From positions 1-11,501 of the forward strand of contig CADBMY010000223.1 in the NCBI GenBank assembly GCA_902795905.1: DNA of 11,501 nucleotides. The letters are read 5' to 3'. The DNA is from an uncultured Erysipelotrichaceae bacterium. Its GTDB lineage: Bacteria; Bacillota_I; Bacilli_A; Erysipelotrichales; Erysipelotrichaceae. The translations under genes and the position numbers were made by a program. The first letter of the stretch is position 1, and every line of letters begins with the position of its first letter. The notes beneath the pieces are model-generated. The model was not told the DNA's origin and did no database searches. It saw only the letters and a list, made by a program, of their open reading frames with translations. Shown one piece after another: positions 6,651-11,501 of the stretch.

Positions 6651-8667
6651 AATCAATAAACGTATAATTTCTGCTGTTGCGGTCTCTGACTTCTTTCAGG
6701 ATCTTTGCATAGGATGGATTATCTCTGTCCGCAAAGATGATCTCAGCGTCTTTTCTGGCCGTCGTAACGATATTTGCGTCTTCAATAATATTGCCGAGAA
6801 TAAAGTCCGGCAGACCGCTCTGCCTTGTACCAAGTATATCACCGGGTCCGCGCAGACGTAAATCTTCATATGCGATCTCAAAGCCGTTTGCGGTTCTGAC
6901 AAGCGCATTCAGACGTTCCAGCGTATGTTCCTCATGACTGTCCGTCAGCAGCCAGCAGCGCCCTTCTTCACTGCCTCTCTGTACACGTCCGCGCAGCTGA
7001 TGCAGCTGTGATAGACCGAAGCGGTCGGCATCATAGATGATCATTCCCGTCGCATTGACAACATTCATACCGACTTCAACAACCGTTGTCGATACAAGCA
7101 CCTGGATATCATTTCTATAGAAAGCATCCATAACTGCCTGTTTCTGTTCACTCTTCATCCGCCCGTGCAGACGGCCTACGGTATATCTGCCGGCAAACAG
7201 CTTCGTCAGCGCATCAGCAGTCTGATCGATATTGCGGGCATCATAATCTTCGCTTTCTTCCACTGCCGCACAGATCACATAGAGCTGATGCCCTTCCGCC
7301 AGCACCTGTTCCACTTCATCAAGGACAGAACGGAAACTGTTCTCCGTGATCAGTTTTGTAACAACAGGTTTTCTGCCTGCAGGCATCGTTTCGATCGTAC
7401 TGATATCCATATCTCCGTACAGGGTCGAAGCCAGTGTCCGCGGGATCGGGGTCGCACTCATTAGCAGGAAATCCGCCTGCATGCCTTTTTCACGCAGGGC
7501 CCTTCGCTGTTCGACACCGAAACGCTGCTGTTCATCGGCAATGACAAGACCCAACTTCAGAAAGGAAACATTCTCCTGCAGAAGACTGTGGGTGCCGACA
7601 AGAATATCAATACTGCCGTTGGCTGTATCATCAAGGAGCCTGCGACGCTCGGCACTTGATTCTCCCGCATACAGAAGACCGACGTGTACGCCATAGGGCT
7701 CTAATAACGCACGGAGCGAGTGGGCATGCTGACGGGCCAGGATCTCCGTGGGTGCCAACAATGCGCCTTGATATCCGGCTGTAACGCAGGCATACAGGGC
7801 AATAAGTGCTACAGCTGTCTTACCGCAGCCGACATCCCCCTGCACAAGTCTGTACATCGGCTTATCCGCTTCCATATCCTGCAGGATATCGGATACAGCT
7901 TTCTGCTGGTCCGCTGTCAGTTCATACGGCAGATCGGTGATCAGTTTCCTCACTTTCTCCCGGTCTGCCTTTCTTGCGCTGCCGTGGATACCGGCATCCG
8001 CATCTGCACGGATATACTGAATACCCAGAAAAAAACGCAGGAATTCTTCGTATTTCAGGGTCCTGTATGCTCGCTTGATCTCTTCCTGTGATGTCGGCTG
8101 GTGCACCATGCGCAGTGCATCAAGCCTGTGCTCCAGTCTGTACATGTGCATGATCTCTGCGGGTATACTGTCCATATCCTCATCTGTACACGATTCCAGA
8201 CCGTGCCTGATACACTCAATGATCGTATTCTGACGAATGCCTTCCCTGGTACTGTATACCGGTGTGATCTCCGGGATCTCATCAAGACCTTTACTGCGGT
8301 ATGAGAGCGCTGTTACCTTGTGCTTACCGTTATAGATACCGGTGATCGTGATCGTATCATTCAGTTTCAGCTGCTTAGCCCACGGTCTGTTGAAGATCGT
8401 GATCTGCAGCACCGTATCATTGGTCATGACTTCAAAGCGGGCAGTCGATCTGTTTCTGCCGAACCGCCACGACTTGACCGCAGAGACAACAGTTGCTTCA
8501 AAAGTTACCTTATCCTTTTCTTTCCATGTATCTACCGGAGAATGATTCAGGATCTCGTAGCGAAACGGGTAATATGTGATCAGCGATTCACGGTCAAAGA
8601 TACCCAGTTTATTCAGCTGTTCTATCCTCTTCGGTGTCAGTTTCAGTTTCTTGTCCCGCAGTTCCAT
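6649..8667 (-). CDS. recG: ATP-dependent DNA helicase RecG
   Basis: RecG remodels stalled replication forks and branched DNA. The protein is 672 residues, typical for the family. An N-terminal wedge/OB region (about 47-127) precedes the helicase core: Walker A GDVGCGKT (277-284), motif II ADEQQRFGV (D378-Q381), motif III SATPIPRTL (about 404-412), the STTVVEVGMNV segment, motif VI QLHQLRGRVQRG (ending at 565), and the RecG-specific RLRGPGDILGTRQSG loop (about 605-618). Motif II is usually DEQH and motif VI usually GRVGRG, so both depart from the textbook form. I chose the second ATG (8667) because the first, at 8676, overlaps a perfect -10 box and would lie before the transcription start; the longer reading adds three residues (MLI). 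It heads a recG-rnc-ATPase unit with short gaps. Confidence 0.96.
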   Translation of the reverse strand: MELRDKKLKLTPKRIEQLNKLGIFDRESLITYYPFRYEILNHSPVDTWKEKDKVTFEATVVSAVKSWRFGRNRSTARFEVMTNDTVLQITIFNRPWAKQLKLNDTITITGIYNGKHKVTALSYRSKGLDEIPEITPVYSTREGIRQNTIIECIRHGLESCTDEDMDSIPAEIMHMYRLEHRLDALRMVHQPTSQEEIKRAYRTLKYEEFLRFFLGIQYIRADADAGIHGSARKADREKVRKLITDLPYELTADQQKAVSDILQDMEADKPMYRLVQGDVGCGKTAVALIALYACVTAGYQGALLAPTEILARQHAHSLRALLEPYGVHVGLLYAGESSAERRRLLDDTANGSIDILVGTHSLLQENVSFLKLGLVIADEQQRFGVEQRRALREKGMQADFLLMSATPIPRTLASTLYGDMDISTIETMPAGRKPVVTKLITENSFRSVLDEVEQVLAEGHQLYVICAAVEESEDYDARNIDQTADALTKLFAGRYTVGRLHGRMKSEQKQAVMDAFYRNDIQVLVSTTVVEVGMNVVNATGMIIYDADRFGLSQLHQLRGRVQRGSEEGRCWLLTDSHEEHTLERLNALVRTANGFEIAYEDLRLRGPGDILGTRQSGLPDFILGNIIEDANIVTTARKDAEIIFADRDNPSYAKILKEVRDRNSRNYTFID

Positions 8668-8674
8668 GATTAGC

Positions 8675-8680
8675 ATTATA
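8675..8680 (-). promoter_or_regulatory. -10 box of the recG operon, predicting a leaderless transcript
   Basis: A perfect TATAAT lies on the minus strand 7 bases before the ATG at 8667 and directly after the T run of the yloV terminator. No Shine-Dalgarno sequence is present, and no good -35 box is seen; the -35 position falls inside the terminator hairpin. The predicted start site is at or one base before the A of the ATG. Inferred from sequence only. Confidence 0.6.
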
Positions 8681-8684
8681 CAAC

Positions 8685-8711
8685 AAAAAGACTCATCCCT
8701 GCGGATGAGTC
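8685..8711 (-). terminator. Rho-independent terminator after yloV
   Basis: On the minus strand a perfect 9-bp stem (GACTCATCC with GGATGAGTC) closes a 4-base loop GCAG and is followed by five T residues, then GTTG. It begins 7 bases after the yloV stop codon and ends the yloU-yloV unit just before the recG -10 box. No T run exists on the other side, so it works in one direction. Confidence 0.92.
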
Positions 8712-8718
8712 CCTGATG

Positions 8719-10323
8719 TTATTCAGCACTGAGAATGAAACAATATACCGGCTGTCCGCCGTTCTGTACATCGATATCCACATCATAGTGATCCTCAATG
8801 TACTGGCGAACCGCTTCCGTTTCCTCTTCACTGGCATCTTCACCGCGGATCAGCGTGACGATCTCGGTATCTTCATCACAGATCTGATCGATCAGTGCAC
8901 ATGCGGCTTCCACCTTATCCCGGCATGTCAGGATGATATCCTTCTCCTTCAGCCCCATATAATCACCGTTGTGGATCTCTCTGCCGTCTACGGTCGTATC
9001 TCTTACTGCATAGGTGATCTGACCGGTAACGATATTGTCGACAGCTTCCTGCATCAGTGTCTTGTTTGTCTCAAGATCGGCATCGGGATTGAATGCTATA
9101 CATGCATTCAGACCCTGAGGAATGCTCTTGGTCGGCAGCACGATAATATCCTTGTCTTCCGTTACATCTGCAGCCTGCTGGGCAGCCATGATGATATTGG
9201 AGTTATTCGGGAGAATGAAGATATGCTCAGCATTGATTCTGCGGATCGCACTGACAAAGTCCTCTGTAGAAGGATTCATCGTCTGTCCGCCGGATACAAC
9301 GACATCGGCACGGTAGTCGGTAAACAGATTGACAAGCCCCTTGCCGGCAGCGACTGTGATAATACCGTATTCCTTGGCTTCGGCAGGTTCTTCAGGTTCT
9401 GTCTCGATGATCGAAGGATGCTGCTCCTCATTCAGATTATCGATCTGTATACGTGTGAACTCACCGTATCTCTGTCCGAGATTCAGCACTTCACCGGGCT
9501 GCATCGTATTCATCCTGACCTTGACCGTATCATCATCCTGGATGATCGTCATGGATTCACCAATCCTGCTCAGAGAGTTGCGGAACTTGTCTTCCTTGAA
9601 CAGATGCATACCCTGATCACTCAGTTTCAGGATGAATTCCGTACGGTATCCGGATGCCTTTTCATTCTTGACTGTCTCGGAAGTACCGGCACCTTCCATG
9701 ATCGGTGCTCCCATCAGATAAGCACGGAAACCGTCAAAGATCGATACAAGTCCGCTGCCGCCGGAGTCAACAACACGTGCTTCCTTCAGGATCGGCAGTA
9801 ACTCAGGTGTATGATCCAGAGATGCCTTGGCTTCCTTGCACAGGACATCCATGTACTCATTGACCGAACACTCAGGATTTGCCTCGACATATGCATTCGC
9901 ACTCTCCGAGGATTCCCTGATAACCGTAAGGATCGTACCTTCCACCGGTCTCATGACTGCTTTATACGCCAGTTTGGAGCCGTTCAGCATCGCTTTGTTA
10001 AATGCCTGTACATCCAGTTCTTCCTGATCGCCGACAGACTGCTGAAAGCCTCTGAAGATCTGTGAGAGGATAACACCGCTGTTACCTCTGGCTCCCATCA
10101 GGAGACCTCTGGACAGTGTCTTGGCAATGACACTCAGACTCTCACTGCCTGATTTCTTTACCTCACTGATACCATTGTTAAATGTCAGTGACATATTTGT
10201 GCCTGTATCACCGTCAGGTACCGGAAAGACATTCAGCGAGTCAACTTCCTTTTTTCTGTTATTCAGGTTGTTACAGCCACTGATCAGCATTTCCTTGAAT
10301 ACAGCACCATTGATCTTATCCAT
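8719..10323 (-). CDS. yloV: DAK2-domain protein of the YloV/FakA fatty acid kinase family
   Basis: Proteins of this family resemble the ATP-binding subunit FakA of bacterial fatty acid kinase, which phosphorylates fatty acids held by a DegV-type FakB partner so that they can enter phospholipid synthesis. The 534-residue protein has an N-terminal DAK2 domain with VFPVPDGDTGTNM (D37, D39, T40 expected to bind Mg-ATP), MGARGNSGVILSQ (from about residue 76) and DSGGSGLVSIFDGFRAYL, then a middle region and a C-terminal domain ending in GGQPVYCFILSAE, as in B. subtilis YloV. The start is the second of two nearby ATGs: AGAGG lies 8 bases before 10323 but only 2 before 10329. It follows yloU by 12 bases and its ribosome site touches the yloU stop, so the two are surely co-transcribed. 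No degV gene is in the window. FakA function is inferred by family. Confidence 0.93.
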   Translation of the reverse strand: MDKINGAVFKEMLISGCNNLNNRKKEVDSLNVFPVPDGDTGTNMSLTFNNGISEVKKSGSESLSVIAKTLSRGLLMGARGNSGVILSQIFRGFQQSVGDQEELDVQAFNKAMLNGSKLAYKAVMRPVEGTILTVIRESSESANAYVEANPECSVNEYMDVLCKEAKASLDHTPELLPILKEARVVDSGGSGLVSIFDGFRAYLMGAPIMEGAGTSETVKNEKASGYRTEFILKLSDQGMHLFKEDKFRNSLSRIGESMTIIQDDDTVKVRMNTMQPGEVLNLGQRYGEFTRIQIDNLNEEQHPSIIETEPEEPAEAKEYGIITVAAGKGLVNLFTDYRADVVVSGGQTMNPSTEDFVSAIRRINAEHIFILPNNSNIIMAAQQAADVTEDKDIIVLPTKSIPQGLNACIAFNPDADLETNKTLMQEAVDNIVTGQITYAVRDTTVDGREIHNGDYMGLKEKDIILTCRDKVEAACALIDQICDEDTEIVTLIRGEDASEEETEAVRQYIEDHYDVDIDVQNGGQPVYCFILSAE

Positions 10324-10331
10324 AGCCATAT

Positions 10332-10336
10332 CCTCT
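10332..10336 (-). promoter_or_regulatory. Ribosome binding site that selects the second ATG of yloV
   Basis: AGAGG on the minus strand overlaps the last base of the yloU stop codon. It is 8 bases from the ATG at 10323 and only 2 bases from the ATG at 10329, which favours the shorter protein by two residues. Confidence 0.65.
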
Positions 10337-10695
10337 TACTCTGCCACCTGTACACCCTGTACAAATACATTGACGGAAGCAATCTCTTCCGAAAGTGATC
10401 TCTCAAGTATATATTTCACTTTCTTCTGTGCTTCCGATACAACTTCACTGATCTTTACACCGAAGCTGACAATAATATACAGATCGATCTCAAGCCCGCG
10501 CTCGGTTCTTCTGACAACAACCCCGCGTGTATAGTTTTCCTTCTTCAGCAGTTCTGCGAAACCATCACGCAGGACTTTCTTGGATGCCATGCCGACAACC
10601 CCGTAGCACTCGGTGATCACACCGCCGGCAAGGGAGGCAACAGCTTCTTCAGTAACGGTAATATTTCCGTAATTTGTCTTCTTTTCTACTGTCAT
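10336..10695 (-). CDS. yloU: Asp23/Gls24 family envelope stress response protein
   Basis: This 119-residue protein belongs to the Asp23/Gls24 (DUF322) family. Family members include an alkaline-shock protein that localises near the membrane in staphylococci and small proteins of unknown exact role. The typical pattern is visible: NYGNITVTEEAVASLAGGVITECYGVVGMAS at about 8-38, a basic middle (KKENYTRGVVVRRTERG), then a beta-strand segment LEIDLYIIVSFGVKISEV and a C-terminal helix region ending in VNVFVQGVQV. No signal peptide or membrane segment is seen. It has the best ribosome site in the window (AAGGAG, 8 bases before ATG) and pairs with yloV, as in B. subtilis and many Firmicutes. Family firm, function only partly known. 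Confidence 0.93.
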   Translation of the reverse strand: MTVEKKTNYGNITVTEEAVASLAGGVITECYGVVGMASKKVLRDGFAELLKKENYTRGVVVRRTERGLEIDLYIIVSFGVKISEVVSEAQKKVKYILERSLSEEIASVNVFVQGVQVAE

Positions 10696-10703
10696 GGATA
10701 TAT

Positions 10704-10710
10704 CTCCTTA
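10704..10710 (-). promoter_or_regulatory. Strong Shine-Dalgarno sequence of yloU
   Basis: TAAGGAG on the minus strand, with AGGAG 8 bases before the ATG at 10695. It shows that this genome uses classical Shine-Dalgarno initiation, in contrast to the bare starts of recG and polC. Confidence 0.8.
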
Positions 10711-10718
10711 ACGTTCAA

Positions 10719-10748
10719 ATACTATCATAAAATACCCTGTATACTCAA
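10719..10748 (-). promoter_or_regulatory. Possible weak promoter between divIB and yloU
   Basis: TTGAGT (10743-10748, overlapping the divIB stop codon) and TAGTAT (10719-10724) are spaced by 18 bases on the minus strand; an alternative -10, TATGAT, overlaps it at 10724-10729. There is no terminator in the 49-base gap, so yloU could equally be read through from divIB. Low confidence. Confidence 0.25.
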
Positions 10749-11501
10749 CCTTCCGGCGTTGCTGAAGGTTCTGCAGAAGCCTCCGGAGAAGCTTCCGGGT
10801 TCTCCTCTTCGCCTTCTTCAGGCGGGATCACCAGCTCACCTGTCGCATAATAACCAGCCAGGAAGTTTTCTTCAAAATTAGGATCACGGATATCCTGCGC
10901 ATACTCATCGATCGGTATCACGATCTTATTCCCCTGTTCATCCAGATAGAAGTGACCGTTGGCGTCATGGTAATAGTGGACAACAGCTTTATCTCCCCAC
11001 TTGTTCAGCAGCGGATTCCCCTGATCATCCAGCCAGTATACATACTCTGTCGGCACTTCATTCCACGGACATGCCTTGGAATAGGCGATCTTACTGCCGG
11101 AGTCCGCAAACAGGCATTTCCCCTTATCAGTGAGATTCATATAGATCTCATGATAATGATTGACCAGTTCGATACTGTAATATCCGCTGAAGAAGTACCC
11201 GCCGTCACGCATCTGGATCTCCATGACTTCATCATCATAATCAAGACTGTACTGATCGATCTCAGCAATCTCACCGATGATCGTACGGCTGAGCTGAGAC
11301 AGTGCATTGACCAGTTTATGTGTCTGATCTTCCTCGGTAAATCCTTCGATCAGAGGCACCCGGCTGATCACGGTCATATACTCGCTTGTCAGCGGAAAAT
11401 GACTGCCGTCCGCAGTCAGGATATAGGGACCGTCTTCTTCATAACGGTAGCCTACGGGCTGTTTTTCTGTCACATTCAGCTGTACGGTATTGCCCGGCAG
11501 C
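10745..11501 (-). CDS. divIB: DivIB/FtsQ-type cell division protein, C-terminal part (5' end outside window)
   Basis: The reading frame runs open to the right edge, so this is the C-terminal 251 residues of a longer protein; a GTG at 11473 lies inside a conserved strand (NTVQLNVTEKQPVGY) and is not the true start. The fragment resembles the extracellular beta domain of DivIB, a bitopic membrane protein that works with FtsL and DivIC in the septal cell-wall machinery: the VTEKQPVGY strand, an LTADGSHFPL segment, then a VPLIEGF segment, IGEIAEIDQYSLDYDDEVMEIQMRDGGYFF and a final strand around LTDKGKCLFADSGSKIAY. After that come about 100 extra residues with two similar Gly-Asn segments (DDQGNPLLNKW and DEQGNKIVIP) and a tail rich in Glu, Pro, Ser and Ala. 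The membrane anchor and POTRA domain must lie beyond the window. The family call is by pattern, fairly sure. Confidence 0.75.
   Translation of the reverse strand, partial: LPGNTVQLNVTEKQPVGYRYEEDGPYILTADGSHFPLTSEYMTVISRVPLIEGFTEEDQTHKLVNALSQLSRTIIGEIAEIDQYSLDYDDEVMEIQMRDGGYFFSGYYSIELVNHYHEIYMNLTDKGKCLFADSGSKIAYSKACPWNEVPTEYVYWLDDQGNPLLNKWGDKAVVHYYHDANGHFYLDEQGNKIVIPIDEYAQDIRDPNFEENFLAGYYATGELVIPPEEGEEENPEASPEASAEPSATPEG

Noticed and set aside
8674..8676. ATG at 8676 as the recG start.
   Set aside because: It overlaps the -10 box TATAAT, so it would not be on the mRNA made from that promoter; the next in-frame ATG at 8667 fits better.
8716..9801. A 361-codon open frame on the plus strand opposite yloV.
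   Set aside because: Antisense shadow of a well-conserved gene; it begins within the yloV 3' end and terminator region, with no ribosome site and no domain pattern.
11471..11473. GTG at 11473 as the start of the rightmost gene.
   Set aside because: The frame remains open to the window edge and the upstream residues LPGNTVQLN continue the conserved DivIB strand, so the gene begins outside the window.

Overview
The window is ordinary chromosomal housekeeping DNA of a low-GC Gram-positive type bacterium (Firmicutes/Bacillota). The markers are a PolC-type replicative polymerase with an embedded DEDDh exonuclease, a YloU (Asp23-like)/YloV (FakA-like DAK2) pair, and the end of a DivIB/FtsQ division protein. 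The base composition looks fairly balanced and the order divIB..yloU-yloV-recG-rnc resembles a condensed version of the Bacillus division/lipid/rnc region. An Erysipelotrichia-like organism would fit, but that is inference and not proven from this window.

All seven genes lie on the minus strand, so transcription runs from right to left and the gaps are very short. From the right edge they are: a 3' fragment of divIB (10745-11501); yloU (10336-10695) and yloV (8719-10323), ending in a strong terminator (8685-8711); recG (6649-8667), rnc (5957-6637) and a YjgR/HerA-like ATPase gene (4412-5941), ending in a second terminator (4372-4405); and polC (1-4325), which is complete at its start and lacks only its last residues at the left edge. 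No stretch longer than 90 bases is without a gene. I see no tRNA, rRNA, CRISPR array, insertion sequence or phage gene.

Functionally the region joins cell division (DivIB), fatty-acid incorporation and envelope-linked functions (YloV, YloU), replication-fork repair (RecG), RNA processing (RNase III), an uncharacterised DNA-translocase-like ATPase, and the leading-strand polymerase (PolC).

The most interesting non-coding signal is the layout of the two transcription-unit starts. At both recG and polC a terminator is followed at once by a -10 box lying only 6-7 bases before the ATG, with no Shine-Dalgarno sequence. This predicts leaderless mRNAs and moves the recG start to the second ATG. Genes inside the operons (yloU, yloV, rnc, the ATPase gene) have recognisable Shine-Dalgarno sequences. 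Other points are two non-canonical helicase motifs in RecG, a long C-terminal extension on DivIB, and two terminators whose hairpin tips are the same 12-mer in opposite orientation. I found no convincing novel defence or mobile system.
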